Shown here: positions 52,900-61,566 of the stretch, piece by piece | Layout of the letters: each line of letters starts with the position of its first letter | How positions within the stretch are numbered: position 1 is the stretch's first letter | Source of the DNA: JBBPZA01 sp963728925 | GTDB taxonomy: Bacteria > Actinomycetota > Thermoleophilia > Solirubrobacterales > Solirubrobacteraceae | Direction of reading: 5' to 3' | NCBI GenBank assembly: GCA_963728925.1 | Contig: CAVSMB010000029.1 | Span: 62,001-126,000, forward strand | DNA length: 64,000 nt | The notes under the pieces: model-generated | The model's database searches: none | What the model saw: the letters and a program-made list of their open reading frames with translations, nothing else | What the model was told of the DNA's origin: nothing | Made by a program: the position numbers and the translations under genes

Positions 52900-53667
52900 A
52901 TGGGTGATCTGATCTCGCTCGCGCACAATCGCGACGAGCGGCGTCCGTCCTGGGAGAGGACGGCGCACCGGCAGGAGTTGCGACCGTCTCTCGGCGGCGA
53001 GGGCGCGCGACCGCAGGGGCGACCGTCGGGCCACGTCGAGCTGCCGCAGCAGTGGCGACCGCCGCCCCCGGAAGCGCGGCGTCCGGTGACCTTCTACTTC
53101 GATCTCGCGTCCCCCTTCACCTATCTCGCGGCTGAACGGGTGGACAGGATGCTGGGCGACGCGCGGTGGTCGCCGGCCTCGGGCGAGGCCCTGAGCCGCC
53201 ACGATCCGTGGCGCGAGGCGATCGCCCGCGACGCCGCCGAGCGCCGCGCTGCGCTGCTGCGCATGCCTCTCGTGTGGCCCGAGCGGCCGGCCGAGGGTGC
53301 GCGAGGGGCGATGCGGGCGGCGGCCCACGCGGCCGATCAGGGGCGCGGCGCCGCGTTCGTGGTCGCCGCGAGCCGCCTCGCCTTCTGCGGGGGCTTCGAC
53401 CTCGACGACCCCGATGTGCTGGCCGAGGCCGCCGCCGCCGCGAGCGTCGGCCTGGAGGAGTGCCTCGAGGCCGCACGCGACCGGCGGATCGACGCGGCCC
53501 TGGAGACGAACGCGCACTGCCTGCTGGCCGCCGGGGTGCACCGCCTCCCCGCCGTGCAGGTCGGGCAGACGATCTTCGCCGGCGAGCAGAGGTTGGCCGA
53601 GGCGGCCGCCTTCGCGCGGATCGCCCCGCCCGACCGGGGCACGCGGGCCCGGTCAACCGCGCGTTAA
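52900..53667 (+). CDS. DsbA-family / 2-hydroxychromene-2-carboxylate isomerase-like protein
   Basis: 255 residues, ATG 52900. After a 60-residue charged, Arg/Pro-rich leader the thioredoxin-like fold starts 'VTFYFDLASPFTYLAAERVD', the kappa-GST/HCCA-isomerase signature (SPFTYLA), and ends 'NAHCLLAAGVHRLPAVQVGQ' plus 'TIFAGEQRLAEAAAFARIAP', where the cis-Pro loop (LPAV) and final strand are recognisable. There is no CxxC, so it is not a thiol oxidase; glutathione- or mycothiol-type isomerase chemistry is the family precedent. The leader has no membrane helix. Confidence 0.8.
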   Translation: MGDLISLAHNRDERRPSWERTAHRQELRPSLGGEGARPQGRPSGHVELPQQWRPPPPEARRPVTFYFDLASPFTYLAAERVDRMLGDARWSPASGEALSRHDPWREAIARDAAERRAALLRMPLVWPERPAEGARGAMRAAAHAADQGRGAAFVVAASRLAFCGGFDLDDPDVLAEAAAAASVGLEECLEAARDRRIDAALETNAHCLLAAGVHRLPAVQVGQTIFAGEQRLAEAAAFARIAPPDRGTRARSTAR

Positions 53668-53704
53668 CACAGCGATTCGCCGGTCCGGATAGCTTCCCGC
53701 GAGC

Positions 53705-54487
53705 GTGAGGTCGCGTCGCTCCCCCCTGGTCTTCGTCTTTGTCCTCGTTCTCGCGGCGACTGCCGGCGCCATGGCGATCGCCGCGGTGATCGACGACGGC
53801 GGGGTGGGGCCGAAGAACCGCCGGCTCGGCAACGGCCGTGTCCTGCAGCCGCAGGGCCGGCTCGTCGGGCTGGGCAACTTCCCCACCGGCGCCGCGGCCA
53901 CTCCCGACGGGCGCTTCTACTGGACGGTCTCGACCGGGCGCGGCCCGAACGACGTGCGCATCGTCTCGGTGGCGAGCAAGAGGGTCGTCCAGGTCATAAC
54001 CATTCCCGGGAGCTCGGGCGGCATCGTCATGGACCCGCGCAAGCGGCTGGCCTACGTGTCGGGGGTGCCTGAGTCAGACCACGCGGACGAGAAGACCCCG
54101 GGGCGCCCGGGCCGTGAGGGGGACGTGATCCACGTCTTCTCCTACGCCGAGAGCTCGGGCCGTGCCAAGGAGAAGGGCACGATCCCGGTGCCCCCGCCGG
54201 CGGACGCCGAGGTCCCCCAGAACTTCCCACCGCTCGGCGCCGACGCCCGCAAGCTGGCCTGGCCCGACCGTCTCGCCATCTCGCGGGACGGTCGCAGGCT
54301 GCTGGTCCCGCTCAACCTCGCCGACGCCGCCGCGATCGTCGACGTCGCCGCCAAGCGGGTTCGGACGGTCAAGACCGGCAACTACCCCTACGGCGCGGCG
54401 ATCCTGCCCGACGGCAAGACGGGCCTGGTGTCCAACGAGACGCCGGGCACCGTGTCGGTGATCGACTTCGCCGAGGCGTCAAGGTGA
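53705..54487 (+). CDS. beta-propeller (YVTN/YncE-type) N-terminal part of a split phosphoesterase protein
   Basis: 260 codons from GTG 53705. Signal peptide/anchor 'PLVFVFVLVLAATAGAMAIA'. YVTN-like repeats follow: 'AAATPDGRFYWTVSTGRGPN', 'GGIVMDPRKRLAYVSGVPES', 'LAISRDGRRLLVPLNLADAA' and 'YGAAILPDGKTGLVSNETPG', ending 'VSVIDFAEASR' just as a propeller blade is under way. The next frame starts 'VKDIQVGASLSHPEAIALDP', which completes the same blade, so the stop at 54485-54487 results from a one-base deletion near 54476 ('..AEAVKVKDIQ' would restore the frame). Treat together with the following entry as one gene of about 943 codons. Confidence 0.85.
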   Translation: MRSRRSPLVFVFVLVLAATAGAMAIAAVIDDGGVGPKNRRLGNGRVLQPQGRLVGLGNFPTGAAATPDGRFYWTVSTGRGPNDVRIVSVASKRVVQVITIPGSSGGIVMDPRKRLAYVSGVPESDHADEKTPGRPGREGDVIHVFSYAESSGRAKEKGTIPVPPPADAEVPQNFPPLGADARKLAWPDRLAISRDGRRLLVPLNLADAAAIVDVAAKRVRTVKTGNYPYGAAILPDGKTGLVSNETPGTVSVIDFAEASR

Positions 54488-56538
54488 AGGACATCCAGGT
54501 CGGGGCGTCGCTCTCGCACCCCGAGGCGATCGCGCTCGATCCCAAGGGCGAGCGCGCGTACGTCGCGATCGCGAACTCCGACCAGGTCGCGGTGATCGAC
54601 ACCGAGGCCCTCGAGGTCGAGCGCACGCTGTCCGTCGGCCGACGCGAGGGGCTCGGCGTGTCGCCCGTCGATCTGAGCGTGACCCCCGATGGGCGCCGGC
54701 TGCTCGTCGCCGAGGCCGGCGCCGACGAGCTCGCTGTCTTCCAGCTTCCCGCCGGCGCGGCCAGGGCCTCGCGGGCCGAGGCACGCGGGCGTGCCGTCCT
54801 GGCGGCGGAGGCGCGCAAGGCCGCGGGGCGCGACGCGGGGGCGGGCGAGGCCGGCGACGCGGGCGAGGCGGGCGCGGGCGAGACAGGGGCGGGCGAGCCG
54901 GGGGCCGGCGACGCGGGCCAGGCGGGGGTCGGCGAGACCGACGTGGCGGGCGAGGCCGAGCCCGGGACTCCGCTCGCGCGGCCCGCGGCGCGGGCCTTTC
55001 AGCTCATCGGGCGCATCCCCGTGTCCGACTACGCGGCCGACGTGGAGGTCACGAACGCGGGAACGCTGCTGTGGACCTCGGGCAAGGGCGTCGGCGTCGG
55101 CCCCAACCCCAAGGGCCCCAACCCGCTGAAGATCAACGACGACAACGCGACGACCTTCCAGTACCTCCCGGTGATCATCCGCGGCCAGGCCGGCATCCTG
55201 AAGCTTCCGACCGACGAGGCGATCCGGCGCCTGACCCCCGTCGCCTCGCGGGCCATCCGGCCCGACAACATCCGGCCGGCGCCCAAGGGAACGCCGCTGC
55301 GGCCCGGCGGGCCGATCAAGCACGTGTTCTACATCGTGCGCGAGAACCGGACCTACGACCAGGTCCTCGGCGACGACAAACGAGGCGACGGCGACCCCAA
55401 GCTCACGCTGTTCGGCAAGAAGGTGACGCCGAACATCCACGCGCTCACGCAGCGCTTCCCGCTCCTCGACCAGGTCTTCGCGAACTCGGAGGCCTCGATC
55501 GACGGCCACTTCTGGACGAGCGCCGCGAAGGTCTCGGACTACGTCAACAAGAACTGGTTCCAGAACTACGCCGGCCGCCAGCGTCCCTACGACTTCGGCG
55601 TCTACGAGGTCACCTGGCCCTCCAAGGGCTTCCTCTTCGACCAGGCCGAGCGCCAGCGGATCTCCTACTTCAACTACGGCGAGGCGCTGGCCGGCGTCGT
55701 CCCGCTGTTCCCGGACAAGGACCGCACGCCGAAGGACTTCGCGCAGGTGCAGAAGAAGTTCGAGAACTCCGACCTCGGAAACCCGGTCGGCTGCTTCCCC
55801 AACGACGCCTACATCGGGCGCAACTCGATCAGCGGCGACCCCATCATCGACTCGAGCGTGCCCGCGGGCGCACCGCCCAAGACCGAGTCGCGCTTCGACT
55901 GCTTCAAGGAGCGGTTCACCCGGGAGCTCCAGGACGGCAAGGTGCCGGCCTTCAACTACCTCACGCTCACCGACGACCACACCCTCGGCAGCAGGCCGGG
56001 AGAGCGCACACCGCGTGCCATGCTCGCCTCCAACGACTACGCCGTCGGCCAGATCGTCGACCTCATCTCCAAGTCGAGCGTCTGGTCCTCCTCGGCGATC
56101 TTCGTGATCGAGGACGACAGCCAGGACGGCGCCGACCACGTCGACGCGCACCGCATCCCGGCGGCGGTGATCAGCCCCTACGCCAAGCGCGGCGCACGGG
56201 TCTCGACGCGCTACGACTTCCTCTCGGTCATCCGCTCGATGGAGCTGATCCTCGGCATGAAGCCGCTCGGGCTGTTCGACCGGCTCGCCACGCCGATGTA
56301 CGACGCCTTCGACTCCAACCCGCGCAACGCGGCGCCGTTCAGCGTGGTCGCGCCGACGTGGCCGCTGCTCGAGCGAAACCCGGCCGGCGCCGCCAACGCA
56401 CGCCTCTCGCGCTCGCTCAACCTCTCGACGCCCGACCGCGCACCCCAGCGCGTGCTCGACCGCATCCTGTGGCAGTCGGTCAAGGGACCGCGCAGCGAGC
56501 CGCCCCCGCCGGGGCCCAACGCCAATCCCGGCGGCTGA
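54484..56538 (+). CDS. beta-propeller/alkaline-phosphatase-superfamily phosphoesterase, C-terminal part
   Basis: 684 codons in the frame continuing the previous entry. Further YVTN blades ('AIALDPKGERAYVAIANSDQ', 'LSVTPDGRRLLVAEAGADEL') are followed by an Ala/Gly/Glu low-complexity insert (about 54770-54980) and then a phosphoesterase domain: 'KHVFYIVRENRTYDQVLGDD', 'KKVTPNIHALTQRFPLLDQV', 'EASIDGHFWTSAAKVSDYV', 'FNYLTLTDDHTLGSRPGERT', 'IFVIEDDSQDGADHVDAHRI'. These are the metal-binding blocks of the phospholipase C/acid phosphatase-like group (PF04185-related) that typically follows a YncE propeller in one exported protein. Substrate probably a phosphate ester outside the cell. Split by frameshift from its N-terminus. 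Confidence 0.85.
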   Translation: MKDIQVGASLSHPEAIALDPKGERAYVAIANSDQVAVIDTEALEVERTLSVGRREGLGVSPVDLSVTPDGRRLLVAEAGADELAVFQLPAGAARASRAEARGRAVLAAEARKAAGRDAGAGEAGDAGEAGAGETGAGEPGAGDAGQAGVGETDVAGEAEPGTPLARPAARAFQLIGRIPVSDYAADVEVTNAGTLLWTSGKGVGVGPNPKGPNPLKINDDNATTFQYLPVIIRGQAGILKLPTDEAIRRLTPVASRAIRPDNIRPAPKGTPLRPGGPIKHVFYIVRENRTYDQVLGDDKRGDGDPKLTLFGKKVTPNIHALTQRFPLLDQVFANSEASIDGHFWTSAAKVSDYVNKNWFQNYAGRQRPYDFGVYEVTWPSKGFLFDQAERQRISYFNYGEALAGVVPLFPDKDRTPKDFAQVQKKFENSDLGNPVGCFPNDAYIGRNSISGDPIIDSSVPAGAPPKTESRFDCFKERFTRELQDGKVPAFNYLTLTDDHTLGSRPGERTPRAMLASNDYAVGQIVDLISKSSVWSSSAIFVIEDDSQDGADHVDAHRIPAAVISPYAKRGARVSTRYDFLSVIRSMELILGMKPLGLFDRLATPMYDAFDSNPRNAAPFSVVAPTWPLLERNPAGAANARLSRSLNLSTPDRAPQRVLDRILWQSVKGPRSEPPPPGPNANPGG

Positions 56539-56541
56539 GCC

Positions 56542-57330
56542 GTGCCGAAGGTCCTCTACGAGACGCGCGACCGCATCGCCTACGTGACGATCAACCGTCC
56601 CGAGGCGAAGAACGCGATCGACCCGGACGTCCACCGCCTGCTGATCGAGGCGTGGACCGGATTCCGCGACGACGATGCCGCCGACGTCGCGATCCTCACC
56701 GGAGCCGGGGACGCGTTCTGCGCGGGCGCCGACCTCAAGACCTACATCCCCCCGCTGATCGAGGACCCGACCCCCGCGAAGGTGCGCGAGATCGTCGACA
56801 TGGGGCTCGGCGGGCTCACGCGCGGGCTTCACCGCGTCTACAAGCCGGTCATCGCCGCGGTCAACGGCTGGGCGCTGGCCGGCGGGCTGGAGACGGCGCT
56901 GGCCTGCGACATCCGCATCGCCTCCGAGCGTGCGCGCTTTGGCTCCTTCGAGGCGCGTCGCGGCTACCACCACGGGGACGGCGGGATCGTGCGCCTCGTG
57001 AACACCTGCGGCACAGGCGTCGCGCTGGAGCTGCTCCTCACCGCCGAGCCGATCGACGCGCAGCGCGCGCTGCACTGCAACATGGTCTCGCGCGTGGTGC
57101 CCCACGAGCGCCTGATGGAGGAGGCCGAGACGACGGCACGCCACATCCTGCGCAACTCCCAGCGCGCGGTACGCTCGGCGAAACGGGCGATCCTCGACGT
57201 CGTCGGCCGGCCGCTGGACGAGCAGCTCGTCACCGAGGCGTGGCTCGGCTACAGCTGCGCGGACCGCGAGGAGACCCTCGGCCTGCTGCAGCGCTTCTAC
57301 GACAAGACCGACGCGGGAAGGGCGTCGTGA
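56542..57330 (+). CDS. enoyl-CoA hydratase/isomerase family protein
   Basis: 262 residues from GTG 56542. Crotonase fold: 'VLYETRDRIAYVTINRPEAK', 'NAIDPDVHRLLIEAWTGFRD', oxyanion-hole loops 'LTGAGDAFCAGADLKTYIPP' and 'AVNGWALAGGLETALACDIR', 'SERARFGSFEARRGYHHGDG' and 'AQRALHCNMVSRVVPHERLM'. Possibly hydrates or cleaves an acyl-CoA; the catalytic Glu of classical hydratases is not clear in the second loop (the GYHHGDGG segment), so the reaction may differ. Its stop overlaps the GTG start of the ThDP enzyme, suggesting a linked pathway of CoA thioester and 2-oxoacid chemistry. Confidence 0.88.
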   Translation: MPKVLYETRDRIAYVTINRPEAKNAIDPDVHRLLIEAWTGFRDDDAADVAILTGAGDAFCAGADLKTYIPPLIEDPTPAKVREIVDMGLGGLTRGLHRVYKPVIAAVNGWALAGGLETALACDIRIASERARFGSFEARRGYHHGDGGIVRLVNTCGTGVALELLLTAEPIDAQRALHCNMVSRVVPHERLMEEAETTARHILRNSQRAVRSAKRAILDVVGRPLDEQLVTEAWLGYSCADREETLGLLQRFYDKTDAGRAS

Positions 57331-58982
57331 CCGAGACGCAGACCCAGACGCTCCTCCACGGCGGGCGGCTCATCGCGCGCCGGCTCAAGGCCCACGGGGT
57401 GACCAAGCTCTTCACGCTCTCCGGCGGCCACCTCTTCTCGATCTACGACGGCTGCCGGGCGGAGGGCATCGACCTCGTCGACGTTCGCCACGAGTCGGCG
57501 GCCGCGTTCGCCGCGGAGGGTTGGGCCAAGGTGACGCGCACGCCGGGAGTGGCAGTGCTGACCGCGGGCCCGGGCGTCACGAACGGGATGAGCGCGATCG
57601 CCTCGGCCCAGCAGAACCACTCCCCGATGGTCGTGCTCGGCGGGCGCGCGCCGGCCATGCGCTGGGGGCAGGGCTCGCTGCAGGAGATCGACCACGTGCC
57701 GTTCGTGCGCCCGCTCACCAAGCTCGCCGCCACGCCGGAGAGCACGGTCGAGATCCCGGGCCTCGTCGACGACGCGTTCGCGGCCGCGCTTGCGCCGCAC
57801 AGCGGCCCGGCCTTCGTCGACTTCCCGCTCGACCTCGTGTTCATGGAGGCGCAGGACCCCGAGGGGGCGCCGGCGACCCCCGCCCCCGGCGCCGGGCCGG
57901 CAGCCGACGGCGCCGCCGTCGAGCGTGCCGCGGCGCTGCTGCGCGAGGCCGAGCGCCCGGTGATCATGGCGGGCACGAACCTCTACTGGGGCCACGGCGA
58001 GCACGCGCTGCGCGCGCTCGCCGAGGAGCTGCGGATCCCGGTCTTCCTCAACGGGCTGGCGCGCGGCTGCCTTCCCGCCGACCACGAGCTCGCCTTCTCG
58101 CGCGCTCGCGGGGCGGGCCTCAAGGGGGCCGACCTCGCCCTGGTCATCGGCGTGCCGATGGACTTCCGACTGGGCTTCGGGGCCTCGTTCGGCGAGGAGA
58201 CGGAGATCGTCGTCGCCGACGTGGCCGAACCCGAGCGTGCGCACCCGCGGCCTGTCGCGGCAGAGCTGTACGGTGCGCTCCCCGCGGCCCTCGACGCCTT
58301 GCGCGAGGCCGCGGCCGGCGGCGGCGCCGAGCGGGCGCGAGCGGTCTGGGGCGGCGAGCTTCGCGCCGTCGAGGACGAGACGCGCGCGGGGGAGCGCGCC
58401 GACCTCGAGGACCCCCGCGCGCCGCTGCACCCGCTGCGCCTCTACGGCGAGCTTATGACGATGCTCGACCGCGACGCGATCGTCATCGGCGACGGAGGCG
58501 ACTTCGTCTCCTTCGCGGGGCGCGTGGTGGACTCCTACGAGCCCGGCTGCTGGCTGGACCCGGGCCCCTACGGCTGCCTCGGGGCGGGGCCGGGGTACGC
58601 GCTCGCCGCCAAGCTCGCGCGGCCCGACCGTCAGGTCGTGCTGCTCCTCGGCGACGGCGCCTTCGGCTTCTCGGGGATGGAGTTCGACACGCTGGCGCGC
58701 CACGGTGTCGGCGTCGTGGGGGTGATCGGCAACAACGGCATCTGGGCGCTCGAGAAGCACCCGATGGAGTTCCTCTACGGCTACTCGGTCGCTGCCGACC
58801 TGCGGCCCGGGACCCGCTACGACACGGTCGTCGAGGCGCTCGGGGGCCATGGCGAGCTCGTCGAGCGTCCCGACGAGCTGCGGCCCGCGCTCGAGCGGGC
58901 GCTGGCCGCCGATCGCCCGGCGCTGGTCAATGTGCTGACCGACCCGTCGGTGGTCTACCCGCGCAAGTCCAACCTCGCCTGA
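57327..58982 (+). CDS. thiamine-diphosphate enzyme of the acetolactate synthase/oxalyl-CoA decarboxylase type
   Basis: 551 residues from GTG 57327. N-terminal PYR domain with the catalytic Glu in 'VDVRHESAAAFAAEGWAKVT', 'GVAVLTAGPGVTNGMSAIAS', 'MVVLGGRAPAMRWGQGSLQE' and 'DHVPFVRPLTKLAATPES'; central domain 'GAGLKGADLALVIGVPMDFR'; C-terminal PP domain with the ThDP motif 'LLLGDGAFGFSGMEFDTLAR' to 'IGNNGIWALEKHPMEFL' (GDG...NN). The 'MRWGQGSLQEIDHVPF' segment is the variant found in acetolactate synthase-like proteins with the propeller-free oxalyl-CoA decarboxylase group; no small regulatory subunit adjoins. Co-translated with the enoyl-CoA hydratase. Confidence 0.88.
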   Translation: MTETQTQTLLHGGRLIARRLKAHGVTKLFTLSGGHLFSIYDGCRAEGIDLVDVRHESAAAFAAEGWAKVTRTPGVAVLTAGPGVTNGMSAIASAQQNHSPMVVLGGRAPAMRWGQGSLQEIDHVPFVRPLTKLAATPESTVEIPGLVDDAFAAALAPHSGPAFVDFPLDLVFMEAQDPEGAPATPAPGAGPAADGAAVERAAALLREAERPVIMAGTNLYWGHGEHALRALAEELRIPVFLNGLARGCLPADHELAFSRARGAGLKGADLALVIGVPMDFRLGFGASFGEETEIVVADVAEPERAHPRPVAAELYGALPAALDALREAAAGGGAERARAVWGGELRAVEDETRAGERADLEDPRAPLHPLRLYGELMTMLDRDAIVIGDGGDFVSFAGRVVDSYEPGCWLDPGPYGCLGAGPGYALAAKLARPDRQVVLLLGDGAFGFSGMEFDTLARHGVGVVGVIGNNGIWALEKHPMEFLYGYSVAADLRPGTRYDTVVEALGGHGELVERPDELRPALERALAADRPALVNVLTDPSVVYPRKSNLA

Positions 58983-59207
58983 GACTGAGTCTCGATCGCC
59001 TGGACAGGTGTTCGAGTGGAGATGGCGCACGGGATCGTGCATACTCGGCCAGCCGGGCGAGAGGGACGTGCCGTTTTCGGCGCGAATCTGATCGTCAGGC
59101 CCATAGGCTTGGGCGAAGCCGCTTCAAAACCGGCGCCTCCCGCCGCCTGAGCCGCCCAAACCGGCCCCATCAAGGCACGTACCCCTGCCCGTCCTGACGG
59201 GGCCTTC

Positions 59208-59238
59208 GGAAACGGTCCGCATGATGCGGGCCGTTTCC
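59208..59238. terminator. long hairpin between convergent genes
   Basis: GGAAACGGTCCGCAT and its near-perfect complement ATGCGGGCCGTTTCC face each other (59208-59222 with 59224-59238, one T.G pair) giving about 12-13 usable pairs, in the gap between the ThDP gene and the leftward exopolyphosphatase gene. Likely a shared transcription terminator without T-run. Confidence 0.6.
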
Positions 59239-59260
59239 TCGTTCAGGCCGGGCGCGCGCG

Positions 59261-59330
59261 CCTCGGGCCGAGCGCGGACGCCTCGGGCCAAGCGCGGGCG
59301 CCTCGGGCCAAGCGCGGGCGCCTCAGGCTT
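59261..59330. repeat. 20-bp tandem repeat, three and a half copies
   Basis: Units at 59261-59280, 59281-59300 and 59301-59320 read CCTCGGGCCRAGCGCGGRCG with two variable bases, and a half unit follows to 59330. It sits directly downstream of the exopolyphosphatase stop and overlaps it by a few bases, so it is untranslated DNA. With the hairpin before it, it fills the 340-bp space between genes; the rest (58983-59207) shows no ORF that can be supported. Confidence 0.7.
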
Positions 59331-60252
59331 GCGCGCCCGCCGCCAGCTCGACGGCGGCGCCGTGGAGGATGTCGCGCTCGGAGACGGTGACGCGCTCGAG
59401 CTCGAGGTAGCGCAATCCCTCGAGGAGGATCGCCAGGCCCGCCACAACGGTGGGGGCGCGGTCTGGGGGCAGGCCGGCCACCTGGCGCCGGCGCTCGACG
59501 GTCATGCCCGCGAGGCGCGCGAGCAGCTCCTCGAGCGTCGCGAGCTCGAGCACGTGGCCCTCGACCCGCGCGCGGTCATAGGGCTCGAGCTCGAGCTCCA
59601 TGGCTGCGGCCGAGGTCGGCGTCCCCGCCACCGCCACGCCGGCGCCCACGGCGCGGCGCGCCGCGGCCGGCAGCGCGTCGCGGTAGGCCGCATGCACGTC
59701 GTCGCCGAGGGCCTCGAGCTGCTCGGCGGTCGGCGGGTTGGAGCGCAGGTGGCGCTCGGAGTGGCGGACGACGCCGAGCTGCAGCGACACGTGGGCCTGC
59801 ACGGCGCCGTCGCGCCCGACGACGAGCTCGGTCGAGCCGCCGCCGACGTCGATGACCGCGAGCGAGGCGTCGGCGGGCAGCTCGCGCCCGGCCCCGGCGC
59901 CGGCGAAGGTGAGGCCGGCCTCCTCGTCGCCCGAGAGGATGCGCGCCCGGAGGCGGTGGCGCTCGCCGATGTTCCGGGCGAACGCGCGCCCGTTGGCGGC
60001 GTCGCGCACCGCGCTCGTCATGATCGCGGCGGCCGCCCGGCAGCCGTGCTGCGCGATCGCCTCGGCGTACGCCGCGACCACGAGCTGCACGCGCTCCATA
60101 GCCGCGTCGTCGAGCCGCCCGGTGGCCTCGACGCCGTCGCCGAGGCGCGTGACCTCGGTGCGCCGGTCGACCTCCGCGACGCGGCCCGCCTCCACGTCGG
60201 CCACCAGGAGACGCGACGAGTTGGAGCCCAGGTCGACGATCCCCACACGCAT
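59323..60252 (-). CDS. ppx: exopolyphosphatase/pppGpp phosphohydrolase (Ppx/GppA)
   Basis: 309 residues, ATG 60252. ASKHA fold: 'VGIVDLGSNSSRLLVADVEA' (phosphate-1), 'LGDGVEATGRLDDAAMERVQ', 'IMTSAVRDAANGRAFARNIG', 'ARILSGDEEAGLTFAGAGAG', 'LAVIDVGGGSTELVVGRDGA' (phosphate-2) and 'GVAVAGTPTSAAAMELEL'. About 300 residues, the short actinobacterial form without the C-terminal HD domain. Degrades polyphosphate and/or pppGpp, linking to the stringent response. Ends against the tandem repeat. Confidence 0.93.
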   Translation of the reverse strand: MRVGIVDLGSNSSRLLVADVEAGRVAEVDRRTEVTRLGDGVEATGRLDDAAMERVQLVVAAYAEAIAQHGCRAAAAIMTSAVRDAANGRAFARNIGERHRLRARILSGDEEAGLTFAGAGAGRELPADASLAVIDVGGGSTELVVGRDGAVQAHVSLQLGVVRHSERHLRSNPPTAEQLEALGDDVHAAYRDALPAAARRAVGAGVAVAGTPTSAAAMELELEPYDRARVEGHVLELATLEELLARLAGMTVERRRQVAGLPPDRAPTVVAGLAILLEGLRYLELERVTVSERDILHGAAVELAAGAQA

Positions 60253-60283
60253 GGCGCAGGATCGTAGGCGAGCGGGCGGCCCG

Positions 60284-60485
60284 TCAGCCGTCGACGACGA
60301 CGCCGTCCAGCCGACCCGAGCAGCAGCGACGCGCGCCACGCGCGGGCGACGAGCTGGGACAGGCGGTGGCTGCGCGGCTCGCCGCGGCGGATGCGCTCGA
60401 GCTGCTCGGTGGCGATGGGCCTCCACAGCCGGTCGATGATCTCGGTCGGGTCGCCGGAGACCGCGACCGGCGAGCTTCGCCGCAT
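60284..60485 (-). pseudogene. possible small gene or gene fragment
   Basis: A leftward frame from ATG 60485 gives protein-like sequence 'VSGDPTEIIDRLWRPIATEQ' and 'ERIRRGEPRSHRLSQLVARA' then 'WRASLL', with normal charge and hydrophobic alternation. It then runs on into the opposite-strand-like shadow of ppx without stopping; in a neighbouring frame 'GRLDGVVVDG' ends at a TGA near 60284, so a one-base shift may be present. No family recognised. It fills most of the 291-bp gap between ppx and the rightward dehydrogenase. Confidence 0.3.
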
Positions 60486-60543
60486 CGCCGGCTGGCGCGC
60501 TCCGAGGGCGGCGCCTTCGCCGCGCTGCGAGAATGCCGCCGCC

Positions 60544-61470
60544 GTGGCCCGCTGCTACGTCACCCGCCGGCTGCCCGGCGGCGCGCTCGACCGGCTCGCC
60601 GCGGTGCACGACGTGGAGGTGTGGCCCGAGCGGCTGCCGCCGCCGCGGCAGGTGCTGCTCGAGCAGGTCCGCGACTCCGAGGGCCTGCTGTGCCTGTTGA
60701 CCGACCGGGTCGACGGCGAGCTGCTGGCCGCGGCGCCGCACCTGCGTGCGATCGCGAACCTCGCGGCGGGCGTCGACAACGTCGACCTCGGGGCGGCGCA
60801 GGCCCGCGGAATCCCGGTCGGGAACACGCCCGACGTCCTGACCGAGGCGACCGCCGACCTCGCCTTCGCGCTCATCCTCGCTGCCGCCCGGCGCCTGCCC
60901 GAGGCGCAGGCCGCCGTCCGCGACGGCGGCTGGCTGACCTGGGAGCCGGCGTGGCTCCTGGGCAGCGACGTCCACGGTGCGACGCTCGGGATCGTCGGCA
61001 TGGGCCGCATCGGGCGGGCGGTGGCCCGCCGCGCGGAGGGCTTCTCGATGGAGGTGCTGCACACGGGGCGTTCCGGGACGGCGACGCCGCTCGAGGAGCT
61101 GCTCGAGCGTGCCGACGTCGTCTCCCTGCACGCGCCGCTCAACCCCGGAACGCGAGGGTTGATCGACACGGCGGCGCTGCAGCGGATGAAGCCCACGGCG
61201 ATCCTCGTCAACACGGCGCGCGGCCCGCTGGTCGACCAGCGCGCGCTGGCGGAGGCGCTTCGCGCCGGGGAGATCGCCGCCGCCGGACTCGACGTCGTCG
61301 ACCCCGAGCCGCTGCCGCCCGACGACCCGCTCCTTCGGGCGCCTAACCTCATCGTGCTGCCCCACATCGGCTCGGCCACCCACACCACGCGCGAGCGGAT
61401 GGCCGATCTCTCGGTCGACAACCTGCTCGCCGCCCTCGACGGCCGGCCCATGCCCCACGCGGTCGCGTAG
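60544..61470 (+). CDS. D-isomer 2-hydroxyacid dehydrogenase (glyoxylate/hydroxypyruvate reductase-like)
   Basis: 308 residues from GTG 60544. Substrate domain 'CYVTRRLPGGALDRLAAVHD', 'IANLAAGVDNVDLGAAQARG', then NAD-binding 'TLGIVGMGRIGRAVARRAEG'. Catalytic Arg in 'ILVNTARGPLVDQRALAEAL', Glu in 'GLDVVDPEPLPPDDPLL' and His in 'NLIVLPHIGSATHTTRERMA' form the family triad. 'TPDVLTEATADLAFALILAA' is characteristic of the GyaR/glycerate dehydrogenase group. With hyi and garR in the same window it suggests active glyoxylate/glycerate interconversion, but it is 45 kb away from them. Confidence 0.92.
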   Translation: MARCYVTRRLPGGALDRLAAVHDVEVWPERLPPPRQVLLEQVRDSEGLLCLLTDRVDGELLAAAPHLRAIANLAAGVDNVDLGAAQARGIPVGNTPDVLTEATADLAFALILAAARRLPEAQAAVRDGGWLTWEPAWLLGSDVHGATLGIVGMGRIGRAVARRAEGFSMEVLHTGRSGTATPLEELLERADVVSLHAPLNPGTRGLIDTAALQRMKPTAILVNTARGPLVDQRALAEALRAGEIAAAGLDVVDPEPLPPDDPLLRAPNLIVLPHIGSATHTTRERMADLSVDNLLAALDGRPMPHAVA

Positions 61471-61566
61471 AGCGGCGCGCCGCCGCGCGCCCGGAGGGTT
61501 CAAGACCCGTCGCCGGAGGTAGACAGTCTGGCGGGTCGAGAGTCGAACGCACCGAGAGGGTGGGAG

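Noticed and set aside
59105..59165. Possible tRNA-Sec: GCTTCAAAACC resembles a UCA anticodon loop, and selD is in the window
   Set aside because: No T-arm (TTCRA loop with paired stem) or long acceptor stem follows; only the anticodon-like loop matches.
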